NCBI GenBank assembly: GCA_902618335.1
Contig: CACNAI010000001.1
Location: 62,001 to 126,000, forward strand
DNA length: 64,000 bases
Reading direction: 5' to 3'
Source of the DNA: an uncultured Prochlorococcus sp.
GTDB taxonomy: Bacteria > Cyanobacteriota > Cyanobacteriia > PCC-6307 > Cyanobiaceae
Below, in pieces: positions 43,502 to 56,328 of the stretch; within the stretch, counting starts at the first letter, position 1, and every line of letters begins with the position of its first letter. A program made the translations under genes and the position numbers. The notes below the pieces were generated by a model. That model did no database searches. It saw only the letters and a list, made by a program, of their open reading frames with translations, and was not told the origin of the DNA.

Positions 43502-44296
43502 TCAACTTAACAAGTCAAATTTAAACAAATCTTTAGCATTCTTAGTTGATTCTTTTGCAATAGTACCTAGATCACTAGATCTTAAATCTGCAATAAAATT
43601 AGCCACATTTTCAACAAATGCAGGTTCGTTTCTTTTCCCTCTGTGTGGAACAGGGGCTAGGAAAGGGGAGTCAGTTTCAATTAAGTATTTATTATGAGGA
43701 ACTATTTTGGCACATTCTTGAATTTCATGTGCTTTTGGGAATGTCACTATTCCACTAAAACTAATATAAAAACCGAGATCCAAGAATTGCTTCATTTCTT
43801 GTGGAGTTCCTGTCCAACAATGAAGTACACCTTTTGGGCATTTACCTTTTTTTGAAAGGTCATTACATATATCTATCATTTCATTTGCAGCATCTCTGCA
43901 GTGGATAATTACAGGCAAATCAAGTTCAAAAGCTAACTCCAATTGTGGAATAAGAGCATCAATTTGCTGAGTTTTGTTCTCACTTTTAAAAAAATCCAGC
44001 CCTAATTCCCCAATAGCTACAACTCTTTTATCTTCCTGAGCTGATTTTTCTAAAAGGGATTTTGAACTTAGTTCCCATTTTTTTGCCTCTAGCGGATGCA
44101 AACCTACTGAATAATAAATTTCATTAAATTCATGTGATATTTTTCTCAATTTAGGAATTTCTGTTAATTCACAACACGCATGAACTAATTTTTTTACACC
44201 CCTTGAACGTAATCTCAAAAGAACATCTTCAAGATCTTTCTCAAAATTTTCAAATATTAAATGACAATGAGAATCTATGAGTTCAATATCGCTCAT
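43502..44296 (-). CDS. tatD: TatD family hydrolase
   Basis: LIDSHCHL, IHCRDA, YLIETDSPFLAP. Confidence 0.92.
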   Translation of the reverse strand: MSDIELIDSHCHLIFENFEKDLEDVLLRLRSRGVKKLVHACCELTEIPKLRKISHEFNEIYYSVGLHPLEAKKWELSSKSLLEKSAQEDKRVVAIGELGLDFFKSENKTQQIDALIPQLELAFELDLPVIIHCRDAANEMIDICNDLSKKGKCPKGVLHCWTGTPQEMKQFLDLGFYISFSGIVTFPKAHEIQECAKIVPHNKYLIETDSPFLAPVPHRGKRNEPAFVENVANFIADLRSSDLGTIAKESTKNAKDLFKFDLLS

Positions 44297-44313
44297 AATT
44301 GTAATCTGGTTTT

Positions 44314-44607
44314 TTACTTTGTAGTGAAAGTAGTTTTGACAACATTGTTAATTTTTGATTTTTTATTAGCCCCGTTATTTTTATGAAGAACATTTTTTTT
44401 GACTGCTTTATCAATTAAACTAAAAGCTTTATTAAGACTTGTTTTTACTAAATTTTCGTTATCCTCATTAGGATTTTTTTTATATTTTTCACAATTTTCT
44501 AAAGTTTTTTTAGTTAAAGTCCTAACTGTAGATTTATATGATTTGTTAATTAAACGATTTCTTTCAGCGATTTGTATTCTCTTTTTCGCTGATTTGTTAT
44601 TTGCCAC
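44314..44607 (-). CDS. rpsT: 30S ribosomal protein S20
   Basis: MANNKSAKKRIQIAERNRLINKSYKSTVRTL. Confidence 0.96.
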   Translation of the reverse strand: MANNKSAKKRIQIAERNRLINKSYKSTVRTLTKKTLENCEKYKKNPNEDNENLVKTSLNKAFSLIDKAVKKNVLHKNNGANKKSKINNVVKTTFTTK

Positions 44608-44729
44608 TGAATGTACTTAAATGCAAGATTTCTATCATAACAAATAAATCGGCAACTTATCAATCATATATAATTTAAGTAAGGTATTAAATTTGAATCT
44701 TTAGTCTTTCAATTTGAAAAATTAAGAAT

Positions 44730-46016
44730 ATGAAGATAATAAAAAATAAAAATGACGCTATCCAAGAATTGAAAAGGATTTCTGATCGAACTAATTTTGG
44801 AAATAATAACAAGATAAATGCAATAGTCCAAGAAATTCTTCAGGAAGTAAAAACTCATGGTGACAATGCAGTGAAAAAATATACCAAAAAATTTGATGGT
44901 TTCAACCCAGAACCTATGAAAATTACTCCTGATGAATTAAGGGATGCATGGGATGAAATAGATAACAATATAAAGAGATCACTCGAAGTAGCCCACAAAA
45001 GAATTAAAAGATTCCATGAGAGAGAAATTCCACCATCGTTTACTTTAAAAGGTAAACATGGAGATTCAGTCCAAAGGAGATGGAGGCCAGTAAAAAATGC
45101 TGGTATTTATATCCCTGGAGGTAGAGCTGCTTATCCAAGTACTGTATTGATGAATGCAATACCTGCAAAAGTAGCAGGGGTAGAGGAGATAACAATGGTA
45201 TCGCCTGGAAATACAAAAGGGAAAATAAACAAAACTGTTTTGGCCGCAGCATACTTATCAGGGATCAATAAAGTTTTTAGAATTGGAGGAGCTCAAGCAA
45301 TTGGTGCTCTTGCATTTGGCACAAATCAAATCAATAAAGTTGATGTTATTTCAGGTCCTGGAAATATATATGTAACTACTGCTAAAAAACTAATTTATGG
45401 CTCTACTGGTATTGATTCTTTAGCAGGTCCAAGTGAAATTTTAATCATTGCAGATGAAACAGCTGAAAGTACACACATCGCATCTGATTTACTGGCTCAA
45501 GCAGAACATGATCCTTTGGCTTCTTCAATACTGCTGACTACATCAAAGAGACATGCCAAAGAAGTTTTAGAGGAAGTTTATAAGAAAATAGATAATCATC
45601 CAAGAAAAGAAATTTGCACGCAATCAATAGAAAATTGGGGACTAATTGTTATTTGCGAAGATTATGAATCCTGTATTGAACTAAGCAATAACTTTGCTCC
45701 AGAGCATTTAGAAATTTTAACTTTAGATCCAAAAAAGATTCTTGAAGGTATCGAGAATGCAGGAGCTATATTTTTGGGAAAATGGACTCCTGAAGCTGTA
45801 GGAGATTACTTAGCTGGACCCAATCATACTTTACCCACATCAGGTAATTCTAGATTTAGCGGTTCATTAGGAGTTGAAACTTTTATGAAAAACACTTCAA
45901 TAATTGAATTTAATGAAGAAAGTTTAAAAGTAAACAGTCTTGATATTATTAATCTTGCTAAAAGTGAGGGATTGCATAGTCACGCTAACTCAGTACAAAT
46001 AAGGTTTAAAGATTAG
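44730..46016 (+). CDS. hisD: histidinol dehydrogenase
   Basis: [49 protein letters not shown]. Confidence 0.97.
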   Translation: MKIIKNKNDAIQELKRISDRTNFGNNNKINAIVQEILQEVKTHGDNAVKKYTKKFDGFNPEPMKITPDELRDAWDEIDNNIKRSLEVAHKRIKRFHEREIPPSFTLKGKHGDSVQRRWRPVKNAGIYIPGGRAAYPSTVLMNAIPAKVAGVEEITMVSPGNTKGKINKTVLAAAYLSGINKVFRIGGAQAIGALAFGTNQINKVDVISGPGNIYVTTAKKLIYGSTGIDSLAGPSEILIIADETAESTHIASDLLAQAEHDPLASSILLTTSKRHAKEVLEEVYKKIDNHPRKEICTQSIENWGLIVICEDYESCIELSNNFAPEHLEILTLDPKKILEGIENAGAIFLGKWTPEAVGDYLAGPNHTLPTSGNSRFSGSLGVETFMKNTSIIEFNEESLKVNSLDIINLAKSEGLHSHANSVQIRFKD

Positions 46017-46726
46017 GCAACTTTTGATGGAGAATAAACAACTGGAATACTTTTTTCAATTTTGCCAACCAATACTTTGTCTGTAAGGTCTACGAATAAT
46101 CCGTTTTCTAATACTCCTGGAATATTATTAATACTCATTTCAATTTCTTTTGGATTTTTAATACCATCATCAAATAATACATCTAAGATGAGATTTCCCT
46201 GATCAGTAACAACTGGGCCAGCTTTTTTTGTGGCCATTCTTAAAGTTGATTTGCCATTCATTTCTAAAATCAAGTCTTTAACTTGCTTCCAAGCATTTGG
46301 AAGCACCTCTACTGGTAATGGGAAAGATTTATTTAAGTTTTGTACCAGTTTAGTTTCGTCTACAACAATTAATAATTGATTAGCTTTAGATGCTACTAAC
46401 TTTTCTCTTACATGACAGGCACCTCCTCCTTTAATTAGTTGAAATCCTGGATCAACTTCATCAGCTCCATCAATAGCTAAATCAATTTGAGAAACAGAGG
46501 CAATATCAATAAGTGGGATATTTAGTTCCAGGGCTAATACTTCTGATTGAAAGGAAGTTGCAACGCCCCTTATATTTTGCAATTTTCCGGAACGAATTTC
46601 CTCAGCCAGTCTTTTTATCATGAGAGCCGCTGTAGATCCAGATCCTAATCCGAGTATCATGCCACTGTGTACTTCTTTAATTGCTGCATCAGCAACTATT
46701 TGTTTCATTTGAGTTTGTGAATCCAA
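46013..46726 (-). CDS. rpiA: ribose-5-phosphate isomerase A
   Basis: [35 protein letters not shown]. Confidence 0.96.
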   Translation of the reverse strand: MDSQTQMKQIVADAAIKEVHSGMILGLGSGSTAALMIKRLAEEIRSGKLQNIRGVATSFQSEVLALELNIPLIDIASVSQIDLAIDGADEVDPGFQLIKGGGACHVREKLVASKANQLLIVVDETKLVQNLNKSFPLPVEVLPNAWKQVKDLILEMNGKSTLRMATKKAGPVVTDQGNLILDVLFDDGIKNPKEIEMSINNIPGVLENGLFVDLTDKVLVGKIEKSIPVVYSPSKVA

Positions 46727-46772
46727 AATCTTTTTTTCTAGGTTTATAGATTATTAAATTTCAACGGGTGAT

Positions 46773-47903
<1,131 letters not shown>

Positions 47904-48059
47904 TTATTTAATAGTTCCAAAAATTATTCATTAATCTAATTGAATAAATATAGAAATGTAGTTTTTTTGTTTACATCCATAAAATACAAATTTTTTATTT
48001 TGAAAGAAAAAAATTTTTTTATATGTGAAAATTATTTAAACTAATATATTAAAAAAAAC

Positions 48060-48527
48060 TTGAATCAAGAAAACAAAAGTAAAATTGAGAAGTTATTAAA
48101 AAAAGTTGCCATTAAGTATGATTTAGAAATCTGCAGTTTAAAAATACGTACTAATCAAAATCCTTGTGTAATTGAAATTATTATAAAAAAAACTAATGGT
48201 AATGATATTTCGCTTGATGATTGTGCACTATTTAATACTCCAGCATCAGATGAAATAGAAAAATTAAATCTTTTAAATTGTTCATATGTGTTAGAAATTA
48301 GTAGTCAAGGGGTCAGTGATGAATTAACCTCAGAAAGAGACTTCAAAACTTTTAAGGGTTTTCCAGTTAATGTTGAGTTAAACCAAAAGAATTCAAAAAC
48401 AAAATTTCTGCATGGTTTACTTTATGAAAAGTCTAAAGATTTTTTAGCCATTAACATAAAAGGTAAGATTAAAAAAATACCTTTTGATGAAGTTCTAAAA
48501 ATTAGTCTTTGTACATTAAAAGATTAA
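48060..48527 (+). CDS. rimP: ribosome maturation factor
   Basis: [28 protein letters not shown]; upstream of nusA; TTG start. Confidence 0.88.
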   Translation: MNQENKSKIEKLLKKVAIKYDLEICSLKIRTNQNPCVIEIIIKKTNGNDISLDDCALFNTPASDEIEKLNLLNCSYVLEISSQGVSDELTSERDFKTFKGFPVNVELNQKNSKTKFLHGLLYEKSKDFLAINIKGKIKKIPFDEVLKISLCTLKD

Positions 48528-48563
48528 TCATTTTTTCAACCATTATTCAATTTCCCATCATAG

Positions 48564-49967
48564 ATGGCATTAGTTATTCTCCCCGGTTTAAACAATCTCA
48601 TTGAAGATATTAGTGAGGAAAAAAAGTTGCCTCCCAATGTGGTTGAAGTAGCTTTGCGCGAAGCTTTATTAAAAGGATACGAAAAATATAGGAGAACTTT
48701 TTATATTGGAAGCAACGAAGATCCATTTGATGAAGAATACTTTAGTAATTTTGATGTTGGATTAGACTTAGATGAAGAAGGTTATAGAATCCTATCAAGT
48801 AAAATAATTGTTGAAGAAGTTGAGAGCGAGGATCATCAAATATCCTTAGTAGAAGTTAAACAAGTAGCTGATGATGCTCAAATAGGTGACACGGTAGTCC
48901 TAGATGTAACGCCAGAAAAAGAAGATTTTGGGCGAATGGCTGCTTCAACAACAAAACTTGTTTTAGCGCAAAAGTTGAGAGATCAACAACGAAAAATGAT
49001 CCAAGAAGAGTTTGCAGATTTGGAGGATCCTGTTTTAACTGCAAGAGTTATAAGATTTGAAAGACAATCTGTAATTATGGGAGTTAGTTCGGGTATCGGC
49101 AGACCTGAAGTTGAGGCTGAACTTCCCAAAAGAGATCAATTACCGAATGATAACTATAGAGCAAATGCAACTTTCAAAGTATTTTTAAAAGAAGTTAGCG
49201 AAATAGCTAGAAAAGGTCCACAACTTTTTGTAAGTAGAGCAAATGCTGGTTTAGTTGTTTATTTGTTTGAAAATGAAGTCCCGGAAATTCAAGAGGGTAC
49301 TGTTAAGATTGTTGCTGTTTCAAGAGAAGCAAACCCTCCTTCAAGAGCTGTTGGTCCTAGAACTAAAGTAGCCGTTGATAGTGTTGAAAACGAAGTTGAT
49401 CCTGTTGGTGCTTGTATTGGAGCTAGAGGAGCAAGAATTCAGCAAGTTGTAAACGAATTAAGAGGAGAAAAAATTGATGTTATTAAGTGGTCATCTGATC
49501 CAATACAGTATATTCTAAATTCTTTAAGTCCTGCAAAAGTCGATTTAGTAAGACTTGTTGACCCTGAAGGACAGCATGCGCACGTATTAGTTCCTCCCGA
49601 TCAATTGAGTCTTGCAATTGGTAGAGAAGGTCAAAATGTCAGACTTGCTGCAAGATTAACCGGTTGGAAGATAGATGTTAAAAACTCACATGAGTATGAT
49701 CAGGAAGCAGAAGATGCAGCAGTCTCCGAATTAATCATTCAAAGGGAATATGAAGAGAATCTTCAGCGAGAAGCTGAGTTAAGGCTAGAAGCAGAACAAG
49801 CTGAGCGTGCTGCAGAAGATGCAAGATTACGAGAGCTTTATCCTCTTCCCGAAGATGATCAAGAATATGGGGAAGAACAATATGAAGTAGAAATTAATTC
49901 TGATAATGATCAATTGGAGAGTGTTCAAGAAAGTGAAATATCTGCTAAGGAGGGGAAAAAACGATGA
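48564..49967 (+). CDS. nusA: transcription termination/antitermination factor NusA
   Basis: DPVGACIGARGARIQQVVNELRGEKIDVIKWS; LAIGREGQNVRLAARLTGWKID. Confidence 0.97.
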   Translation: MALVILPGLNNLIEDISEEKKLPPNVVEVALREALLKGYEKYRRTFYIGSNEDPFDEEYFSNFDVGLDLDEEGYRILSSKIIVEEVESEDHQISLVEVKQVADDAQIGDTVVLDVTPEKEDFGRMAASTTKLVLAQKLRDQQRKMIQEEFADLEDPVLTARVIRFERQSVIMGVSSGIGRPEVEAELPKRDQLPNDNYRANATFKVFLKEVSEIARKGPQLFVSRANAGLVVYLFENEVPEIQEGTVKIVAVSREANPPSRAVGPRTKVAVDSVENEVDPVGACIGARGARIQQVVNELRGEKIDVIKWSSDPIQYILNSLSPAKVDLVRLVDPEGQHAHVLVPPDQLSLAIGREGQNVRLAARLTGWKIDVKNSHEYDQEAEDAAVSELIIQREYEENLQREAELRLEAEQAERAAEDARLRELYPLPEDDQEYGEEQYEVEINSDNDQLESVQESEISAKEGKKR

Positions 49968-50245
49968 TTCAACATAATCCTGTGATGAGAATATGCATTG
50001 CATGTAAAAAAACATTTGACAGGAAAAATCTTTTAAAGATCACTAAAGATCATAAAAAAGGCATCACGTTCCAAAATGGAATGGGGCGATCAGCTTACAT
50101 TTGCACTTCAAAAGAATGTCACTCAGATTCTAAGATCAAAAAAAAGCTTCAAAAAGCTTTAAAAACAAATTTAGAGCCTGAATTTATTGATATTTTTGAA
50201 AAAGAAATTGCAAGTTATAATTACTATCCCGATAAGGGAATATAA
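49964..50245 (+). CDS. YlxR family (DUF448) protein
   Basis: RICIACKKTFDRKNLLKI; GRSAYICTS; between nusA and infB. Confidence 0.9.
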   Translation: MIQHNPVMRICIACKKTFDRKNLLKITKDHKKGITFQNGMGRSAYICTSKECHSDSKIKKKLQKALKTNLEPEFIDIFEKEIASYNYYPDKGI

Positions 50246-50293
50246 TTAAAAAATAATTCTCTTCAATTTTAAAAAGAGTAAAAATCAGATTAA

Positions 50294-53200
50294 ATGACTA
50301 TCAGCGATAAAATCAGAATTTACGAACTTTCTAGAGACTTAAATCTAGAAAATAAAGATATATTAGACGCTGCTCAAAAACTTGCAATTTCTGTAAAAAG
50401 CCATAGCAGCTCTATTAGTGTAGAGGATGCAAAAAAAATTAAAAATCATATAAATAAAAAAAACTCCGATAAAAAAATACTTTCTATCAATAAACCTTCA
50501 ACTAAGAAAGAGAATTACAAACAAAATAAGAATGATAAATCTCAAGTCAACTCTTCAATAAAAGAAAATTTAAACAAAAACCCATTATTGATAAAACCTT
50601 TAAATAAGCCTGAAAGTCCCAAAACAATTTCGAATAAACCTCAAAATCTCAATAAACCATCTACAGCCTCTAGTCCAAAATCTCAAATAAATCTTCGAAA
50701 TCAGAATTTAAATAATAAAACCCCTCAAAATTTCAATCAAGCTAAACAAACTTCCCGTAATAATATAAACCCAGCTGTCAAAAATCCAGTAAAACCTACT
50801 ATTCAACTAATTGAGAAGCCTAAAAATTTAAATAATCTTAAATCCAATGAATCTAAGCAGATCTACAAATCAGGCGACAAAAGACAACTATCTAATAAAA
50901 CAAATCAAAATACAAACAAACCTAGAACAAACAATTTTAATAACAGAATAAATAGCCCTGAACTAGTAGGGGCTCCAATAAGAAGAGAAGATGTGAAGAT
51001 CAATCCTAATAAGCAAAATAGTAATAAGCAAAACAATTTTTACAAACAAAACAGGCCGGGAGCTCCCAATAAACCTAGTTTTCCAAGTAGAGCTGGTGCT
51101 CCCAGTAGACCTGGTGCTCCCAATAGACCTGGTACTCCCAATAGACCTAGTGCTCCCAACAGATATGATGTACCAAATAGACCTGGATTAAAAAACAAAA
51201 CAGCAGATCAAGGCAGACCTGGCTCATTTAGCAGACCTGGCTCATTTAATAGGCAAGTTAACCCAAATAATCAGAGTAGGGATTTCAGAAAAGAAAATTC
51301 TGTTAGAAAAGGTGATTTGAATAGGCCAGGTTCTAAATTCAATGGTCAAAAGTCTACTGGGATTAGAAAGCCAGTATCACCTAATGAACTTTTGCAACTT
51401 CAAAAGAATAATAAATCTGATAAAGACAAACCAGTTACGCAGAATAACGAAAGAAAAAATATTGAGTCGCCTAAACAAAATCCAAAAGCTCCAAGTAATC
51501 GCATACATGCTGGCCCTAGTTCCAAAAAACCACCTCATAGATCATTTGCTAATACTTCAAAAAAACCAGGTAAGACAGATTGGGACGATAGTGCAAAACT
51601 CGAAGCACTAAGAAATAAAAATCCACACAAACAGCGACAGAAGGTTCACATTATCGGGGAGAATGATGACTCACTAACATCTGAAACCAGTGGGTACTCA
51701 GGTGAAAAAACTTCAATATTATCCGCAAGTTTAGCCCGTCCAAAAAAAGATAAGGCTGATGAAGTTAAAACTCAAAAATCTATAAAACAATTTAAGAAGA
51801 AGAAAAAAGAGACCACAAGGCAAAGGCAAAAAAGAAGAGCAATGGAGTTAAAGGCTGCCAAAGAGGCCAAACAAGTAAGACCCGAGATGATAATAGTTCC
51901 AGAAGATAATTTAACAGTTCAAGAATTAGCTGATAAATTAAGTCTTGAAAGTTCTGAGATAATCAAATCTCTATTCTTTAAAGGAATAACGGCAACTGTA
52001 ACTCAATCACTTGATTTGGCAACTATTGAGACAGTTGCTGAAGAGTTTGGAGTTCCTGTTTTACAAGATGATGTCCAAGAAGCTGCTGAGAAAACAGTTG
52101 ATATGATTGAATCTGATGATTTGGACAGTCTAATAAAAAGACCACCAGTCATAACGGTAATGGGACATGTAGATCATGGCAAAACAAGTCTTTTAGATTC
52201 CATTAGACAATCAAGAGTAGCTTCTGGAGAAGCAGGAGGTATCACTCAACATATAGGAGCTTATCAAGTTGAATTTGAACATGAATCTAAAAAGAAAAAA
52301 TTAACTTTTCTTGATACTCCTGGTCATGAAGCCTTTACAGCAATGAGAGCAAGGGGTACAAAAGTTACTGACGTAGCTGTTCTTGTTGTTGCGGCAGATG
52401 ACGGTTGCAGACCTCAAACACTAGAAGCCATTAGTCATGCAAGAGCTGCAAAAGTTCCAATTGTTGTTGCAATAAATAAAATTGATAAAGAGGGGGCATC
52501 TTCAGAAAGAGTAAAGCAGGAACTTTCAGAAAAAGACTTAATTGCTGAAGATTGGGGAGGAGATACTGTGATGGTTCCAGTAAGTGCAATCAAAAAACAA
52601 AATATTGATAAATTGCTCGAAATGATTTTATTAGTTTCAGAGGTTGAAGATCTGCAAGCTAATCCTGACAGAGCAGCAAAAGGGACTGTTATTGAAGCCC
52701 ACCTAGATAAAGCCAAAGGACCTGTAGCTACATTGTTAGTACAAAATGGCACATTAAGATCAGGGGATGTTTTAGCGGCTGGTTCAGTCCTCGGAAAAAT
52801 TAGAGCAATGGTTGATGAACATGGCAATAGAATCAAGGAAGCTGGACCATCCTTCCCAGTAGAAGCATTAGGATTTAGTGAAGTCCCAACTGCAGGGGAT
52901 GAATTTGAGGTCTACTCTGATGAGAAAACTGCCCGAGCTGTTGTAGGCGATAGGGCAACAGATGCTAGAGCTACAAAATTAGCTCAGCAAATGGCCTCCA
53001 GAAGAGTCAGCCTATCATCCTTATCCACTCAAGCTAATGATGGAGAATTAAAAGAATTAAACCTAATTCTTAAAGCTGATGTTCAAGGTAGTGTTGAAGC
53101 AATATTGGGATCATTAGAACAATTACCTAAAAATGAAGTTCAAGTAAGAGTTCTACTTTCTGCTCCTGGAGAAATAACTGAGACAGATATAGATCTTGCC

Positions 53201-53665
53201 GCTGCCTCAGGTTCAGTAATTATTGGGTTTAATACATCATTAGCATCTGGAGCTAAGAGAGCAGCTGATGCTAATGATGTTGACATAAGAGAATATGAAG
53301 TAATCTACAAACTTTTAGAAGATATTCAATTGGCTATGGAAGGTCTACTTGAACCCGATCTTGTCGAAGAATCATTAGGTAAAGCCGAAGTTCGTGCAAC
53401 TTTTGCAGTTGGTAAAGGAGCCATCGCAGGCTGTTATATACAAACTGGTAAATTACAACGGAATTGTTCTCTAAGAGTTGTCAGATCAGAAAAAATAATT
53501 TTTGAAGGTAATTTAGATTCTCTCAAAAGAGCTAAAGATGATGTAAAAGAAGTAAATACAGGTTTTGAATGCGGAGTTGGGTGTGATAAATTCTCTACAT
53601 GGAATGAAGGAGATATTATAGAGGCATTCAAATTTGTCACTAAAAAGAGAACATTAACTCAATAA
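50294..53665 (+). CDS. infB: translation initiation factor IF-2
   Basis: [29 protein letters not shown]; long low-complexity N-terminus. Confidence 0.97.
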   Translation: MTISDKIRIYELSRDLNLENKDILDAAQKLAISVKSHSSSISVEDAKKIKNHINKKNSDKKILSINKPSTKKENYKQNKNDKSQVNSSIKENLNKNPLLIKPLNKPESPKTISNKPQNLNKPSTASSPKSQINLRNQNLNNKTPQNFNQAKQTSRNNINPAVKNPVKPTIQLIEKPKNLNNLKSNESKQIYKSGDKRQLSNKTNQNTNKPRTNNFNNRINSPELVGAPIRREDVKINPNKQNSNKQNNFYKQNRPGAPNKPSFPSRAGAPSRPGAPNRPGTPNRPSAPNRYDVPNRPGLKNKTADQGRPGSFSRPGSFNRQVNPNNQSRDFRKENSVRKGDLNRPGSKFNGQKSTGIRKPVSPNELLQLQKNNKSDKDKPVTQNNERKNIESPKQNPKAPSNRIHAGPSSKKPPHRSFANTSKKPGKTDWDDSAKLEALRNKNPHKQRQKVHIIGENDDSLTSETSGYSGEKTSILSASLARPKKDKADEVKTQKSIKQFKKKKKETTRQRQKRRAMELKAAKEAKQVRPEMIIVPEDNLTVQELADKLSLESSEIIKSLFFKGITATVTQSLDLATIETVAEEFGVPVLQDDVQEAAEKTVDMIESDDLDSLIKRPPVITVMGHVDHGKTSLLDSIRQSRVASGEAGGITQHIGAYQVEFEHESKKKKLTFLDTPGHEAFTAMRARGTKVTDVAVLVVAADDGCRPQTLEAISHARAAKVPIVVAINKIDKEGASSERVKQELSEKDLIAEDWGGDTVMVPVSAIKKQNIDKLLEMILLVSEVEDLQANPDRAAKGTVIEAHLDKAKGPVATLLVQNGTLRSGDVLAAGSVLGKIRAMVDEHGNRIKEAGPSFPVEALGFSEVPTAGDEFEVYSDEKTARAVVGDRATDARATKLAQQMASRRVSLSSLSTQANDGELKELNLILKADVQGSVEAILGSLEQLPKNEVQVRVLLSAPGEITETDIDLAAASGSVIIGFNTSLASGAKRAADANDVDIREYEVIYKLLEDIQLAMEGLLEPDLVEESLGKAEVRATFAVGKGAIAGCYIQTGKLQRNCSLRVVRSEKIIFEGNLDSLKRAKDDVKEVNTGFECGVGCDKFSTWNEGDIIEAFKFVTKKRTLTQ
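51056..51181 (+). repeat. In-frame 18-nt tandem repeat (about 7 degenerate units, P-[GS]-x-P-[NS]-R) inside infB
   Basis: Units such as cctggtgctcccaataga / cctggtactcccaataga; related duplicate agacctggctcatttagc downstream. Confidence 0.85.
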
Positions 53666-53674
53666 TTCAACTAA

Positions 53675-53911
53675 TTAATCTTTATCACTATCCAAGAACA
53701 ATAAAGTAGGAAATAATAAACAAGCACCAACTTGTATGAGAAGGCTATTTTGTTGTAATTCACTTCCGCCTCCAATTTTGGAAAGCATTATTACTAGTCC
53801 TAAAAATGCTGAACCACTAAAAGCTATCCACAATATTCTCCTTAACCCCTTGAAGGGAGATTGAGATTCCTTTAGTAATTTCTTTTTTAATTTTGGGTCT
53901 ATTTTTGACAT
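53675..53911 (-). CDS. DUF3493 family membrane protein
   Basis: SPFKGLRRILWIAFSGSAFLGLVIML; two TM segments. Confidence 0.75.
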   Translation of the reverse strand: MSKIDPKLKKKLLKESQSPFKGLRRILWIAFSGSAFLGLVIMLSKIGGGSELQQNSLLIQVGACLLFPTLLFLDSDKD

Positions 53912-53965
53912 AAGTTCTTTAAATTATAAAATTAAGTCTATATGAAAATATAAATATTTAATATT

Positions 53966-54037
53966 GCCGATATAGCTCAGCGGTAGAGCAACTGTCTCGT
54001 AAACAGTAGGTCATTGGTTCAATTCCAATTATCGGCA
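53966..54037 (+). tRNA. tRNA-Thr (anticodon CGT)
   Basis: Cloverleaf by eye: acceptor GCCGATA/TATCGGC, anticodon stem ACTGT-CTCGTAA-ACAGT, T-arm GGTTCAATTCC; no encoded CCA. Confidence 0.95.
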
Positions 54038-54319
54038 TTTAAGCAGCAAATCAAAACGATAATGAATTAAAGAATTTAAACCATATTTTTAAGAACAATC
54101 TACTTTAATCTCTTTCATATTTTATTTTGGGAACTAAAGTTATATTGATTTTGATGAAACAATTAAAGAAATTAAAGTTAAATGGATTTTTAGATTCAAA
54201 CTTCTCAAGGTATTGATTTAATGGATTTCTGATATTTAAATTTAAACAAATTTTCAGTATTATTTTCTAAAGATTTTTAATTTCACCAAATTAGTAATAA
54301 AGTAGTTAGATTCTTAATA

Positions 54320-55966
54320 ATGATAAGTTCATTAAAATTTGATGGAATGAATTTTAATTTCAAGTTCAAAAAATTAAATGAAGAAAATTTATACAAAAAG
54401 CACTTTGGGAAAGTCCTTACTGTAAGATTGCCATGCAATCCTATATTTCCAATAGGGCCAATTTATTTAGTTGATCATATTCATAAATGTTTTCCAGGTT
54501 TAGAGCAGCAATTCATTGATCTAGCAATTATTCCACCTAATAAGGTTTCCAAATATTTAGCTAGAAAAATTGATCAATTTAGACCACATCTAATCATTTT
54601 TTCATGGAGAGATATACAAATTTATGCACCTGTTGATGGTAGGAGTGGAAATCCCCTACAAAACTCTTTTGAAGTTTTCTACTCAAAAAATATCTTTAAA
54701 AAAATTAGAGGTTCCTGGGGAGGATTAAAATTAATTGCATCTCATTATGGAGAAATATATAGAAATACTTCTTTAGTCAAAATGGGACTAAAAAGAGCAC
54801 AAAAATACAATAAAAATGTAAAAGTAATTTTAGGAGGTGGGGCTGTTAGTGTCTTCTATGAACAATTGGGGAATCTACTCCCAAAAGGAACTGTAATTTC
54901 AGTTGGAGAGGGAGAAAATCTCATAGAAAAAATCATTAGAGGAGATTCCATAGAAGAAGAAAGATGTTACATTGCCGGACAAAAACCTCGGAACAAATTA
55001 ATACATGAACAACCTTCAGGCACTGTTAAAACTGCCTGCAACTATAAATATATTAAATCAATATGGTCTGAATTCGATTGGTACATAGAAGGTGGCGATT
55101 ATTACGTAGGGGTACAAACAAAAAGAGGTTGTCCTCATAATTGTTGTTTCTGTGTTTACACAGTTGTGGAGGGGAAGCAGGTTCGGGTTAATCCTGTTAA
55201 CGAAGTAATCAAAGAAATGAAGCAATTATATGATCTTGGAGTAAGGGGATTTTGGTTCACAGATGCACAGTTTATTCCAGCCAAAAAACATATTGAAGAT
55301 GCAAAAATACTATTGCAAGCAATTAAGGACCAAGGCTGGGATGATATTAATTGGGCTGCATACATCAGAGCAGATAATATTGATGCTGAGCTAGCTCAGC
55401 TTATGGTTGACACAGGTATGAGCTATTTTGAAATAGGTATCACCTCCGGATCTCAAGAACTTGTTAGAAAAATGAGATTAGCTTATGACCTTGAAACTGT
55501 ATTAAATAATTGCAGAATGCTAGTCAAATCAGGTTTCAAGAATCATGTTTCAGTCAATTATTCATTTAATGTTTTTGATGAAACGCCCAGCACCATAAGA
55601 CAAACAATTGCATACCATAGAGAATTGGAAAATATTTTTGGTAAAGGCTTAGTTGATCCAGCTATATTCTTTATAGGTTTGCAACCTCACACTCTTCTTG
55701 AGAAGTATGCTTTGGAGCATAAAATTTTGAAGCCAAATTATAATCCAATGAGCATGATGCCCTGGACAGCGAGAAAACTTCTCTGGAATCCAGGGGCACT
55801 AGGGGAAAAACTTGGTCAGGTTTGCTTAGAAGCTTTTGATAATCCAGAAGACGAGTTTGGCAAAACAGTTATCAACATTCTTGAAAGAGAATATGGAAAG
55901 TCTTCCTTAAAAGAATCTCTAAAAGTACGTCCTTTATCAGAAAGAAAATTAGCTCACTCTAAATAA
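54320..55966 (+). CDS. radical SAM protein with N-terminal B12-binding-like region
   Basis: CPHNCCFC (CxxxCxxC); VILGGGAVSV; GVRGFWFTDAQFIP; conserved-looking DWYIEGGDYYVGVQTKRGC. Confidence 0.85.
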   Translation: MISSLKFDGMNFNFKFKKLNEENLYKKHFGKVLTVRLPCNPIFPIGPIYLVDHIHKCFPGLEQQFIDLAIIPPNKVSKYLARKIDQFRPHLIIFSWRDIQIYAPVDGRSGNPLQNSFEVFYSKNIFKKIRGSWGGLKLIASHYGEIYRNTSLVKMGLKRAQKYNKNVKVILGGGAVSVFYEQLGNLLPKGTVISVGEGENLIEKIIRGDSIEEERCYIAGQKPRNKLIHEQPSGTVKTACNYKYIKSIWSEFDWYIEGGDYYVGVQTKRGCPHNCCFCVYTVVEGKQVRVNPVNEVIKEMKQLYDLGVRGFWFTDAQFIPAKKHIEDAKILLQAIKDQGWDDINWAAYIRADNIDAELAQLMVDTGMSYFEIGITSGSQELVRKMRLAYDLETVLNNCRMLVKSGFKNHVSVNYSFNVFDETPSTIRQTIAYHRELENIFGKGLVDPAIFFIGLQPHTLLEKYALEHKILKPNYNPMSMMPWTARKLLWNPGALGEKLGQVCLEAFDNPEDEFGKTVINILEREYGKSSLKESLKVRPLSERKLAHSK

Positions 55967-55981
55967 TAAATTCAATCTTTA

Positions 55982-56299
55982 TTAATCCTCTTTCTCAATT
56001 GAACTAGAAATTCCTTTAGATTTTAAAGATTCTGAGTAAAATTCTGCTGGCTCTAAATCACAAACAATTACTAGACCCACGCCCGTATTATGTGCTTCAA
56101 GCATTATTGCGATAGCATCTTGTTCGCTTAATTGCGGAACTACTTCTCGCAGTGAAATAGTGACATACTCCATAGAATTAACTGGGTCATTATGAAGTAA
56201 AACCTTATATTTTGGAGATTTATTTTTTAATTCAGCAGGTTTCTTTTCAATCACTGCTGAATTATTATTTGCACTTTGTTCTAACTTTATAGATAACAT
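55982..56299 (-). CDS. clpS: ATP-dependent Clp protease adaptor
   Basis: YKVLLHNDPVNSMEYV; HNTGVGLVIVCDLEPAEFY. Confidence 0.95.
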   Translation of the reverse strand: MLSIKLEQSANNNSAVIEKKPAELKNKSPKYKVLLHNDPVNSMEYVTISLREVVPQLSEQDAIAIMLEAHNTGVGLVIVCDLEPAEFYSESLKSKGISSSIEKED

Positions 56300-56328
56300 T
56301 TAATTTATGAGAGTTTTAATTGTAATAA

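Noticed and set aside
51056-51255. Possible CRISPR-like repeats
   Set aside because: 18-nt contiguous in-frame repeats without spacers; explained as infB coding minisatellite.
51342-51611. 89-aa ORF in another frame inside infB
   Set aside because: Within infB low-complexity region; no independent support.
52435-52836. 133-aa minus-strand ORF opposite the infB GTPase domain
   Set aside because: Shadow ORF opposite conserved GTPase domain codons.
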